Source of the DNA: DAIOGN01 sp036745245
GTDB lineage: Bacteria; Zixibacteria; MSB-5A5; JAUVRN01
Assembly: GCA_036745245.1 (NCBI GenBank)
Contig: DAIOGN010000060.1
Coordinates: 1-18,933, forward strand
Direction of reading: 5' to 3'
Length of the DNA: 18,933 nucleotides
Shown here: positions 12,423 through 18,933 of the stretch, piece by piece
How positions within the stretch are numbered: the first letter of the stretch is position 1
How the letters are laid out: every line of letters begins with the position of its first letter
Made by a program: the position numbers and the translations under genes
Notes under the pieces: generated by a model
Database searches by the model: none
What the model was told of the DNA's origin: nothing
What the model saw: the letters and a program-made list of their open reading frames with translations, nothing else

Positions 12423-13766
12423 GTGGACACTCAGCAGCCATCCGGTCCGAGAGGGCGCTACTGGCTTCCAGCGCTGCTCTTCCTCGCGTTCGTCCTCCTT
12501 AATATTGGCGGCTTCTGGTACTATCGCCGGGCGGAGGAGCGGCAGGTAAGCGCCGTGGGTCAGAGACTCCTGCGATCCACTGAGCAAGTTGCCAGACGAC
12601 TCGACTTGTACATGCTCGAAGTGTGGCGCGACCCCTTCCTCCCCGACAGCGCCACTCGACAACTCGTAACACGCATGGTGGACCAGCTCCAGACCAGCCC
12701 CGAGCTGGAGAGCTTCCGGATCTACACGCCGCAGGGCGCCGATTGGGTGACGGCGCTCGACGACTCCACAACCGCAGTCGAACCCGCACCGCTTGCGGCC
12801 GGGAGAGCGTTCGACTCGGCCACCGTGGGCATTGCGTTCGTCTCGGATCTGTACAGATCTCGCGACGAGTATTTCCTGGCTGCATGTGTGCCCGTGTACG
12901 ACTTCGACTCCACCGTGGGCGCGGTGGCGCTGGCAGAGGCGGGCAACGAGTACTTCAGCTCGCTGCGCGAATTGCGCGCGGGTCTTCTGGTGCTCGACGC
13001 GTTTGCGGGATTGCTGCTTCTGACCATCGGCCTGATCTGGATGGGAGTGCAGAGTCGCCTGGTGCGTGCGGAGGCGGCGGCCCTGCGATCTGCGCAACTT
13101 GCGGCCATGGGCCAGATGGTGGCCACCGTGGCGCACGAGCTCAAGAACCCCCTCGGCATCATCAAGAACACGGCCGAACGGCTCAAGAAGAAGTACGGAA
13201 CCGAGGGCGAGCCGCTGTTCGACTTCATCCCGCAGGAGGTGGACCGGCTGCACATCCTCCTCAAGCGGTACCTTCAGTTCGCACGCATGGAGATCGCGCA
13301 CTCGGAGCCGGTGCCGCTTTTGCCGCTCGCGGAGAAACTCGAGAGTCAGCTCAAACTGCAGGAGTATTCGCAATCACGTTTCATGGTGCGCGTTCCGGGA
13401 GACCTGGCGGTTTCGGCCGATCCGGATGCGCTGCGGCAGATCCTCCTGAACCTGTTGCTGAACGCACTGGAGGCGTGCCGGCGCAATGAAGGCGGCGAGG
13501 TTCAAATGATTGCCATGCCCCACGGCGGAGCCGTGGAACTGGTGGTGGCCGATACGGGAGTGGGCATGGACAGCGAGACCCTGAGGCGCGCGGCGGAGCC
13601 GTTCTTCACGACACGGCCGGACGGTTCGGGGCTGGGCATCTACCTCGCCCAGACGCTCACCGAGAAGATGGGCGGCCGCATGACCATCCGAAGCAAGGCC
13701 GGCGAGGGAACTTCGGTGTCCATCCTTCTGCCGGCGGCCGACGCGGAGGCGAAGGTGAGCGCATGA
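12423..13766 (+). CDS. Membrane sensor histidine kinase (NtrB-like)
   Basis: The 447-residue kinase has a first membrane helix at ~13-33, a periplasmic sensor domain of ~150 residues (Cache-like pattern, RIYTPQGADW), a second helix at ~186-207, a phosphoacceptor domain with VAHELKNPLG (His238), an N box (LLNLLLNALEA, ~341-351), G1 (VVADTGVGM, ~374-382) and G2 (GSGLGIYLAQ, ~401-410). All motifs for autophosphorylation are present; no HAMP domain is evident. The start is uncertain: GTG at 12423 lies 14 bases after GGGAGG, whereas an in-frame CTG at 12414 would be better spaced. It overlaps the regulator gene by four bases (ATGA), which marks it as the cognate kinase. The stimulus is unknown but probably periplasmic. 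Confidence 0.92.
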   Translation: MDTQQPSGPRGRYWLPALLFLAFVLLNIGGFWYYRRAEERQVSAVGQRLLRSTEQVARRLDLYMLEVWRDPFLPDSATRQLVTRMVDQLQTSPELESFRIYTPQGADWVTALDDSTTAVEPAPLAAGRAFDSATVGIAFVSDLYRSRDEYFLAACVPVYDFDSTVGAVALAEAGNEYFSSLRELRAGLLVLDAFAGLLLLTIGLIWMGVQSRLVRAEAAALRSAQLAAMGQMVATVAHELKNPLGIIKNTAERLKKKYGTEGEPLFDFIPQEVDRLHILLKRYLQFARMEIAHSEPVPLLPLAEKLESQLKLQEYSQSRFMVRVPGDLAVSADPDALRQILLNLLLNALEACRRNEGGEVQMIAMPHGGAVELVVADTGVGMDSETLRRAAEPFFTTRPDGSGLGIYLAQTLTEKMGGRMTIRSKAGEGTSVSILLPAADAEAKVSA

Positions 13767-15088
13767 AGGCGCGCGTACTGGTGGTGGACGACGAAGTGAA
13801 GATGGGCGTACTCCTCGCGGGCACGCTCGAGGACGAAGACTACGACGTCATGCGCACCGAGCGCGGCGATCAGGCCATCTCTCTACTGAAGAAGCACCAC
13901 TTCGACGTGGTGATCACCGACCTCAGAATGTCCCCCGTGGATGGCCTGGCCGTCCTTCAGGAGGCCAGGAAGGCCCACCCCGAGTGCATCGTGATTCTCA
14001 TGACGGCTCACGCCTCGGTGGAAACAGCGGTGTCGGCCATGAAGGCGGGTGCCGCGGACTACCTTGCGAAGCCGTTTTCCCTCGACGAAATGGTGATGCT
14101 GGTGAAACGCCAGCTCCACTCGCGCCGCCTGGCCGACCAGGTGCAGGTGCTCAAATCGGACCTGGCGCGGTACGTGGAACACGACATCGTGGGGCACAGT
14201 CAGAGCCTCAAGGATGTGCTGGAGATGGTGCGGCGCGTGGCCCCCACCGACGCCAGCGTGCTCATCACCGGAGAGTCCGGCACCGGCAAGGAGCTGGTGG
14301 CGCGTGCCATTCATGCCATGTCACCGCGCGGTGAAGGCCCGTTCGTGGCGATCAACTGTGCCGCGTTGCCCGAGACTCTTCTCGAATCGGAACTGTTCGG
14401 GCATGAAAAGGGCTCGTTCACAGGCGCCATCGCGCGCAAGCGCGGGCGCTTCGAACTCGCGCACGGTGGCACCATCTTTCTCGACGAAGTGGGAGAGATC
14501 GCGCCAGGGATTCAGGCGAAACTTCTGCGCGCTCTCGAGGAACATGCCTTCATGCGCGTGGGGGGCGTGTCGGTGCAGACGGTGGACGTGCGCATGGTGG
14601 CGGCCACCAACCGCGATTTGGTGGCGCGCATGCAGGAAGGAACGTTCAGAGAGGATCTGTTTTTCCGGTTGAACGTGTTCCCCATTCATATCCCGCCTTT
14701 GCGCGAGCGTGGTGAAGACGTGATCGAACTGGCCGAGCATTATCTCCGCGCTCAGGGCTCGAACACCGCCCTGGCACCCGATGCCCGGCAGGCGCTGCTG
14801 GAGTATGACTGGCCGGGCAATGTGCGCGAACTGCGCAACGTGCTGGAGCGGGCCGTGATTCTCTCGGGAAGCGACACGATCAGAGCGGCTGACCTGCACC
14901 TCCTGGCCCGGCCAAAATCGGACAAGCCGGCCGTTCAGACTTCGGGCGGCATGGTCGAAGTGGAAAAACAGATGATCGTTTCAGCGCTCGAGAGGACCGG
15001 CGGCAACAAGGCGGAGGCCGCCCGGCTGCTCAAGATCACGCGGCGAATGCTGTATTCACGGATGAAGAAGCATGGCCTTCCGGTCTGA
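13763..15088 (+). CDS. NtrC-family sigma-54-dependent response regulator
   Basis: The 441-residue protein has three parts. The receiver domain (1-120) shows D9/D10, phosphoacceptor D53 in ITDLRM, TAHAS at ~81-85 and K103 in LAKPF. The AAA+ activator domain (~140-375) shows Walker A GESGTGKE (170-177), Walker B GTIFLDEVGEI (~236-246) and the sigma-54-contacting loop in the form GSFTGA (217-222) instead of the common GAFTGA. A Fis-type HTH follows (~396-441, GGNKAEAARLLKITRRMLYS). It activates sigma-54 promoters after phosphorylation by the overlapping kinase. Candidate targets are adjacent: the dyads at 12371-12399 and 15094-15121 flank the operon. The Ser-for-Ala change in the loop is known in other active family members. 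Confidence 0.95.
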   Translation: MKARVLVVDDEVKMGVLLAGTLEDEDYDVMRTERGDQAISLLKKHHFDVVITDLRMSPVDGLAVLQEARKAHPECIVILMTAHASVETAVSAMKAGAADYLAKPFSLDEMVMLVKRQLHSRRLADQVQVLKSDLARYVEHDIVGHSQSLKDVLEMVRRVAPTDASVLITGESGTGKELVARAIHAMSPRGEGPFVAINCAALPETLLESELFGHEKGSFTGAIARKRGRFELAHGGTIFLDEVGEIAPGIQAKLLRALEEHAFMRVGGVSVQTVDVRMVAATNRDLVARMQEGTFREDLFFRLNVFPIHIPPLRERGEDVIELAEHYLRAQGSNTALAPDARQALLEYDWPGNVRELRNVLERAVILSGSDTIRAADLHLLARPKSDKPAVQTSGGMVEVEKQMIVSALERTGGNKAEAARLLKITRRMLYSRMKKHGLPV

Positions 15089-15093
15089 TGGAA

Positions 15094-15121
15094 GTGTACC
15101 TGTGGGTACACCCGGGGTACC
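15094..15121. promoter_or_regulatory. Activator site: GTGTACC-TGTG-GGTACAC dyad plus GGTACC
   Basis: A perfect 7+7 dyad with a 4-base spacer occupies 15094-15111, with GGTACC following at 15116-15121. It is the same dyad type and the same accessory GGTACC as at 12371-12399. Its centre lies about 130 bp upstream of the predicted start of the 15266 operon, as expected for an NtrC-type enhancer. Confidence 0.75.
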
Positions 15122-15207
15122 GAACGGTGCGGAAACGGCAGTTCTGCCGGCTCCCATCATTCCACGTAATATATTGACAATTAACAAGATAGACGTACGC
15201 AGCGAGC

Positions 15208-15223
15208 GGGCATCAGGCTTGAT
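15208..15223 (+). promoter_or_regulatory. Probable weak sigma-54 promoter of the 15266 operon
   Basis: GGGCATCAGGCTTGAT matches TGGCAC-N5-TTGCW at most positions and keeps the -24 GG, but it has GA in place of the invariant -12 GC. The spacing is right, and its position about 110 bp after the dyad supports it. The predicted start near 15234 leaves a leader of ~32 nt, which includes a CTCTA/TAGAG dyad at 15230-15242. Confidence 0.4.
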
Positions 15224-15265
15224 TATCCCCTCTATAGTAGAGAGTCCCAGAAGAGGTGTAAGGCC

Positions 15266-16291
15266 ATGAAAACCGCGACCCGACTTGTTGTACTGGTTCT
15301 ACTGATATTGCCCTTCGGGATCCCTGCCGCAATCGCGCAGGGACCGGGCGACGTCAACCTCCAGCGTGAGCTGGAGCGCACCGACGAAATTCTTCGCAAG
15401 GCATCCGAGCTGGTGGGCGCGGCGAACAACGCCCAGGCCGCCGAACTTCTGGCCAGCGCTCTCGAGATTCAGGAGCAGGCGCACGTAGCATACCGCAACG
15501 GGTTTAATGACGTGGCCCGCATTCGCACCATGACCGCCCGCGGGCTGGCCAACAGAATCCTCGCCCTCCTGCTCGATCCGGAGGAACGAGCCGATCGTGT
15601 GGAGCAGGAGCTTCAGCGCACCGACGATATGCTCGCAAAGGCCAGGGACTTCCTGGGCCCGCAATCGCCGGACATGTCGCGGACGCTTCTTGAGGGCGCG
15701 CTCAAGCACCAGTCTCAGGCGTGGGAGCTGTTCCGTGCGGGCAATCACCGGCCTGCGCTGCGCATGACTCTTCAGGCCCGCGAGATGCTGAACAAGTTGC
15801 GTCTGCAGACGGAAGAGTTCGACCCGGCTCGCCTCGAAGAAGAGTTCCGGCGCACGGAAGAACTCGTGGCACGGGCCATGGAGGCCGCTCAGTCTGGAAC
15901 TTCGCGAGTGGTCCAGCTGGCCGATCAGGCCTCTGAACTTCTTCGTCGGGCGCACGAGTTTGTGTCGGACGGACGTTACCTGGCGGCCCGTAACCATCTC
16001 TCACAGGCCCAGCGGCTGGCACACAGAGCGCTGCGGCTTGCCGGTGGTGAGGGTGGCGAGGACAACTTCGAGCGCCTTTCGGAGCAGGTTCAGGCAGGCT
16101 TCGAGCGGCTGTCGGAGCGCCTCGGCCAGAGTCCCAACGAAGGCGCAGCGCAACTGGCACAAGAGAGCCAGGAGCACTTCCGCCTCGCCAATGAGTTGTA
16201 TCAGGCGGGACCCGAGAGCGAGGAGCGCGCGTTTGCCGAGCTGAACCTGGCTCTCCGTCTTCTCAACAAGGCCAAGGACCTTCTGGAGTAG
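15266..16291 (+). CDS. Exported helical-repeat protein of unknown function
   Basis: The 341-residue product has a signal peptide (MKTATRLVVLVLLILPFGIP, cleavage after AIA-Q near residue 25). The mature part is almost wholly alpha-helical and built from about four repeats of 70-78 residues, starting near residues 32, 112, 190 and 268. The first three open alike (LQRELERTDEILRKA, VEQELQRTDDMLAKA, LEEEFRRTEELVARA), and each has a central AxxHxxA-type helix pair and an ALR/ANR-rich helix. This looks like a TPR-like or coiled-coil periplasmic scaffold; I recognise no named family. AAGG lies just before the ATG. It forms an operon with the beta-barrel gene that starts seven bases after its stop, and a putative sigma-54 promoter and activator dyad lie upstream. 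Confidence 0.82.
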   Translation: MKTATRLVVLVLLILPFGIPAAIAQGPGDVNLQRELERTDEILRKASELVGAANNAQAAELLASALEIQEQAHVAYRNGFNDVARIRTMTARGLANRILALLLDPEERADRVEQELQRTDDMLAKARDFLGPQSPDMSRTLLEGALKHQSQAWELFRAGNHRPALRMTLQAREMLNKLRLQTEEFDPARLEEEFRRTEELVARAMEAAQSGTSRVVQLADQASELLRRAHEFVSDGRYLAARNHLSQAQRLAHRALRLAGGEGGEDNFERLSEQVQAGFERLSERLGQSPNEGAAQLAQESQEHFRLANELYQAGPESEERAFAELNLALRLLNKAKDLLE

Positions 16292-16297
16292 CGCCGT

Positions 16298-17593
16298 GTG
16301 GGCGTGACGCGGCCACAGCCGTTGGGGCACGGGTGTCCGCGGGCACACAAGCGCACGGGCCGCGTTCTCTGGCTATGGGTGGCGCTTTGGCCACTCTTCA
16401 CAATTGAGGTCGCGCACTCACAAGTGTGGCTGGGCCTTGGCTACGACGGGGTGAGCCAGGCGTACTTTCTCTCCGTTGCAGATACCTCCTTTCTCACCCC
16501 CGATTCGGTGCTCGAACTGAAGCGCACCGCCTCGGCGATCAATGAAGCGCAGGCGTCGCTGCGCACGCGCGTGGGACGGGCCGCGGCCTGGGACCAGACC
16601 ACGTCTTACAGTTCGACCTACTGGCAACACCGAACCACTCTGTCGGCGTATTCCGCGCGGAACAGATCGGCCTGGGGCGGGCTCGAATACAGGCTGAACA
16701 TCAAGAAGCCGCACGAGGAAACCGAAGCCAGCCCGTACTCCGATTACCTGTTTCAGGAACTGCACGGCCGGCTGCAGAAGCAATTCTCAAGTATCGGCAT
16801 GGGGTTGAGGGGCGTGGTGGAGACAGTACGCTACCCTCACGCCCAGGACTTCAGCTACGACTACAACCAGTTTCGCGGCGAGTGGAAGGTGAGTCGTGGC
16901 ACAGATCCCGTGCGCTACCAGGAGGTATCGGTAACATACAAGCGGCGGATCGTTCCTGACTCGGCGCGCGTGAGTTACCGGGACCTGGGTGCGAACTTCG
17001 GCCTGGGCTGGGGCATGGGATCGTGGCGGGCCGATGCGGTGCTCGAACTGTCGGACCGGCGCTACGACTCGCCGGAGTCGGCCAACGATTACGGCCTGGC
17101 GCGACTGCGCACCAACTGGAACGACGACGGAATCCAGGCGCGGTGGCCGGGCCTTCTGGAAGTGGAGACGTACAAGTATCACTCGGCCACATCGCTATTG
17201 GCCGACTTCGCGCGCGTGGACCTTCGGCAACGGCGCGCGTTTCCGCTGTCGGGGGGCTGGTCGCCATTTGTGGAGCCCGGCGTGGAACTCGTCTCCTCTG
17301 CAGTGGACGAGGACTACTACGAGCCGCGGCTGGTGACTGGTACGGAACTGTTTCGCCTCGACGGTTGGTGGGCGCAGGCCGACGTGGGCGCCGGGCATCG
17401 CACCTACCCCAATGGCGACCTCGCCGGCTTCACCGATTACTGGCGCTTCACCACCAACGTGTTCGTGGACGGACCAATCACTCGTTCGCTGGCTCTCACC
17501 GTGATGTACACGCAGGACTGGGAGTGGCATACCGAGACGGCCGACGACATGTCGGTGCTGCTCCTCTCCGCGGGGCTTCGGTACCGACTGTAG
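16298..17593 (+). CDS. Outer membrane beta-barrel protein of unknown function
   Basis: A 431-residue protein with a GTG start at 16298 (GGAG about ten bases upstream, overlapping the end of the preceding gene). A long basic N region leads to a hydrophobic stretch, RVLWLWVALWPLFTIEVAHS, consistent with a signal peptide cleaved after AHS. The rest has the alternating pattern of a large barrel: AWGGLEYRLNIKK, FGLGWGMGSWRADAVLEL, WWAQADVGAGHRTYPN and a final strand SVLLLSAGLRYRL, whose end resembles a BAM-recognised C terminus. It is co-transcribed with the helical-repeat protein and so probably lies in the same sigma-54 regulon; a joint role at the outer membrane is inferred. A palindrome follows directly after its stop. 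Confidence 0.78.
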   Translation: MGVTRPQPLGHGCPRAHKRTGRVLWLWVALWPLFTIEVAHSQVWLGLGYDGVSQAYFLSVADTSFLTPDSVLELKRTASAINEAQASLRTRVGRAAAWDQTTSYSSTYWQHRTTLSAYSARNRSAWGGLEYRLNIKKPHEETEASPYSDYLFQELHGRLQKQFSSIGMGLRGVVETVRYPHAQDFSYDYNQFRGEWKVSRGTDPVRYQEVSVTYKRRIVPDSARVSYRDLGANFGLGWGMGSWRADAVLELSDRRYDSPESANDYGLARLRTNWNDDGIQARWPGLLEVETYKYHSATSLLADFARVDLRQRRAFPLSGGWSPFVEPGVELVSSAVDEDYYEPRLVTGTELFRLDGWWAQADVGAGHRTYPNGDLAGFTDYWRFTTNVFVDGPITRSLALTVMYTQDWEWHTETADDMSVLLLSAGLRYRL

Positions 17594-17610
17594 CTGGGGT
17601 CAGACCCCAG
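17594..17610. terminator. CTGGGGT-CAG-ACCCCAG hairpin at a convergent junction
   Basis: A perfect 7-bp stem with a 3-base loop begins immediately after the barrel gene's TAG and is followed within a few bases by TTTT. It lies between convergent genes (17593 and 17633) and is a short member of the GGGGTCAGAC group. Confidence 0.6.
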
Positions 17611-17632
17611 TCGTCGTTTTGCACACTTCTTG

Positions 17633-18133
17633 TCACGTCGACTGTAAGTGAGGCCAGAGTCTGTACTCCACAGCCGGCTCACGGTGCAGCGTGCCGCTGG
17701 TGAGAATCCGGGCTCGCAGCCCGCCGAATCCTTTCATCGCTTCCTCCGCTCCGGGGCCAAGGGCGCGATCCATCCAGTAGCACGGCCGGCACTCCTCGGT
17801 GCCGAAGAAGCGCACGCCCTGAAGTTCAAACTCCTTACCGATCAAAGAGTTGAGATCAAGGCCCTGGGTGATCACGTTGCGGCGATAGGCTGACGTGGGC
17901 GTGTTGGACAGACCGAGTTCTGCGCAGAGCCGTTGATACACTTCAACGGCGAAGAAAGTGATCTGACCCTTGAAGTTGTCTTCGTGCCCGAAGTAGCGGT
18001 CACCCACCAATCCTGACCCCGCCACGCACTCGACCGACTCCACTTCGAGGATGGGGTGGGTGCCCGGCTCCTGGCCATGGTGGCCCCGGTAATTGTGGCC
18101 CGGAGAGACGTAGATATGCCGTATGGCGACCAT
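17633..18133 (-). CDS. MOSC-domain protein
   Basis: The 166-residue product is a single MOSC domain, related to the C terminus of molybdenum-cofactor sulfurase and to YiiM-like proteins. Visible signatures are GLVGDRYFG (41-49), RRNVITQGLDLNSLIGKEF (84-102) and GTEECRPCYW (111-120), in which the conserved Cys is expected to carry or transfer sulfur in molybdenum-cofactor chemistry. It is the usual length for a stand-alone bacterial MOSC protein. It is divergent from an Rrf2-type regulator and an Fe-S/flavin oxidoreductase, so a role in maturing or detoxifying a redox enzyme is likely (inference). A TTGTAA/TTACAA dyad lies just upstream of its start. Confidence 0.85.
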   Translation of the reverse strand: MVAIRHIYVSPGHNYRGHHGQEPGTHPILEVESVECVAGSGLVGDRYFGHEDNFKGQITFFAVEVYQRLCAELGLSNTPTSAYRRNVITQGLDLNSLIGKEFELQGVRFFGTEECRPCYWMDRALGPGAEEAMKGFGGLRARILTSGTLHREPAVEYRLWPHLQST

Positions 18134-18146
18134 CTATAACCTGTGC

Positions 18147-18166
18147 TCTTGTAAAGCGTTACAAGA
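18147..18166. promoter_or_regulatory. TCTTGTAA-AGCG-TTACAAGA dyad
   Basis: A perfect 8+8 inverted repeat, 14 bases upstream of the MOSC start codon. The inner TTGTA-N6-TACAA spacing resembles sites of the CRP/FNR family. It probably controls the MOSC gene; the binding protein is unknown. Confidence 0.55.
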
Positions 18167-18249
18167 TCACGCCGTGCTCATTTCGTGGACCGATCTTTCA
18201 CCTGCTGTCGAAAAATTACATTGCCTCGGAGTCCTTGTCAAGATAAATA

Positions 18250-18264
18250 GGATAATCATTATCC
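18250..18264. promoter_or_regulatory. GGATAAT-C-ATTATCC operator candidate
   Basis: A perfect 15-base palindrome 14 bases before the Rrf2 start codon. It overlaps a -10-like GATAAT. Rrf2 regulators commonly bind A/T-rich dyads in their own promoters, so autoregulation is likely. Confidence 0.6.
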
Positions 18265-18278
18265 GGTATGAGTAACAG

Positions 18279-18773
18279 ATGCTGACCCAGACTTCTGTCA
18301 CCGGCGTTCGTCTCTTGATCCACCTCGGCCGAGTGTTCCCCGGCAAACTTGCGTCTCTTAAGCAGGTGGCCGACGAACTGGGCGAATCGCCAACCTACCT
18401 CGTAAAGATCGCCCGACATATGGCGAAGGCGGGGATCCTGCGTACACACCGCGGCACGACTGGTGGCGTGGTACTCAATCGCGCGCCGGAAAGCATTTCC
18501 CTGCTCGATGTAGTAGAAGCCTGCCAGGGAATCATTCACGGCACGTTCTGCCAGGAGACCGCCCATCTCTCACGCACATGCGCTCTGCATCAGGCAGGCG
18601 CGGAGCTGCATCAGGCCATCATCAACTCGTTAAGCAAGTGGACACTGGTTGACCTCATGGCCAAGGACTGTCCCTCCAGGGAATTGCAGAGTCGAGTGAC
18701 CTGCCTGCTGCAGGGCGGCCGGCCGGGGCACATGGTGCACACACAGAAGCAGCCCCGGAGGCGGGCAGGATGA
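18279..18773 (+). CDS. Rrf2-family transcriptional regulator
   Basis: The 164-residue protein has the Rrf2 winged HTH (residues ~24-68: LASLKQVADELGESPTYLVK, RTHRGTTGGVVLNRAP) and the family's dimer helix. Cys82, Cys91 and Cys101 (EACQ, TFCQE, RTCALH) correspond in part to the cluster-ligand region of IscR/NsrR, which suggests an Fe-S or redox sensor, although spacing differs from the classic C-x5-C-x5/7-C. ATG at 18279 gives the standard N terminus; no strong ribosome-binding site is visible. A palindrome just upstream is a likely autoregulatory operator. Its stop overlaps the next start (ATGA), so it is co-translated with the oxidoreductase and probably regulates it. Confidence 0.88.
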   Translation: MLTQTSVTGVRLLIHLGRVFPGKLASLKQVADELGESPTYLVKIARHMAKAGILRTHRGTTGGVVLNRAPESISLLDVVEACQGIIHGTFCQETAHLSRTCALHQAGAELHQAIINSLSKWTLVDLMAKDCPSRELQSRVTCLLQGGRPGHMVHTQKQPRRRAG

Positions 18774-18933
18774 GCAGCGCATTGCAGTTGCGCGTCGAGG
18801 TCCCCGGCGAAGGGTACCACAAAAACCTGATCTCCTGCCAGGTGGCCTGCCCCGTGCACACCGACGCGCGCGGGTACGTGCGCGCCATTGCGGAAGGCGA
18901 TCTCGACGTGCGCATGCCGGTGCCGCCGCAGGA
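18770..18933 (+). CDS. GltD-like Fe-S/FAD oxidoreductase (3' end missing)
   Basis: ATG at 18770 overlaps the Rrf2 stop and has GGAGG eight bases upstream. The 54 visible codons begin MSSALQLRVEVPGEGYHKN and contain ISCQVACPVHTDARGYVRAI followed by AEGD. This is the N-terminal Fe-S segment of the glutamate synthase small subunit / dihydropyrimidine dehydrogenase domain II family, which passes electrons between NAD(P)H, FAD and 4Fe-4S clusters. The residues after AEGDLD depart from the usual AxxLxRGPNPLxxxCGRVC run, so this may be a divergent member. The gene runs off the window, and the partner enzyme cannot be named. Confidence 0.75.
   Translation, partial: MSSALQLRVEVPGEGYHKNLISCQVACPVHTDARGYVRAIAEGDLDVRMPVPPQ

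Noticed and set aside
12315..13373. 352-residue minus-strand frame across the histidine kinase
   Set aside because: The plus strand holds all kinase motifs; the minus product is His/Arg-rich without a recognisable domain.
15174..15179. TTGACA as a sigma-70 -35 element for the 15266 operon
   Set aside because: No acceptable -10 element lies 16-18 bases downstream.

Overview
The window is a GC-rich stretch of bacterial chromosome from a diderm, probably an uncultured lineage of the FCB superphylum (Eisenbacteria, Krumholzibacteria, Zixibacteria or Gemmatimonadota are plausible; this is inference). The reasons are secreted proteins ending in FlgD/T9SS-type C-terminal domains with the NPFN motif, outer-membrane beta-barrels, lipoproteins, a dockerin protein, PEP-CTERM proteins and a sigma-54/NtrC circuit.

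Bases 1-1941 hold the end of one secreted protein and a convergent second one, both with the C-terminal FlgD/T9SS-like domain, separated by a GGGGTCAGAC-type palindrome. Bases 1942-8140 are an accessory zone. It holds a truncated HTH gene, two PEP-CTERM genes on two copies of a block of about 1 kb (leader, gene and downstream conserved ORF), a dockerin/FN3 gene, an ECF sigma factor, a histidine-kinase protein reduced to the DHp domain, a protein with only sigma region 4, a 41-residue membrane peptide overlapping a small lipoprotein gene, and a 31-codon remnant of a FlgD/T9SS-type protein. A leader element (AAGGGACTAGTTCC followed by a TCAATCC/GGATTGA hairpin) occurs four times in the same orientation. 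Each copy lies about 210-270 nt before the start codon of a PEP-CTERM gene, the DHp-only gene or the sigma-4-only gene. It looks like an undescribed leader RNA or regulatory site that ties exosortase substrates to their own regulators.

Bases 8175-10966 hold recF (minus strand), a DUF481 outer-membrane protein and a small OmpA-like barrel. Bases 11074-17593 form a second unit: a lipoprotein gene reading left, a histidine kinase/NtrC-type regulator pair reading right, and an operon of a helical-repeat periplasmic protein and an outer-membrane barrel. Matching dyads, TGTACC-N4-GGTACA, lie about 120-130 bp upstream of a near-perfect -24/-12 promoter for the lipoprotein gene and of a weaker one for the downstream operon. 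This makes a self-contained sigma-54 envelope regulon.

Bases 17633-18933 hold a MOSC-domain gene divergent from an Rrf2-family regulator whose stop overlaps the start of a GltD-like Fe-S/flavin oxidoreductase that runs off the window. Two dyads lie in the divergent promoter region. Palindromes of the GGGGTC/GGGGCC type sit at all five convergent gene junctions and probably act as two-way terminators.
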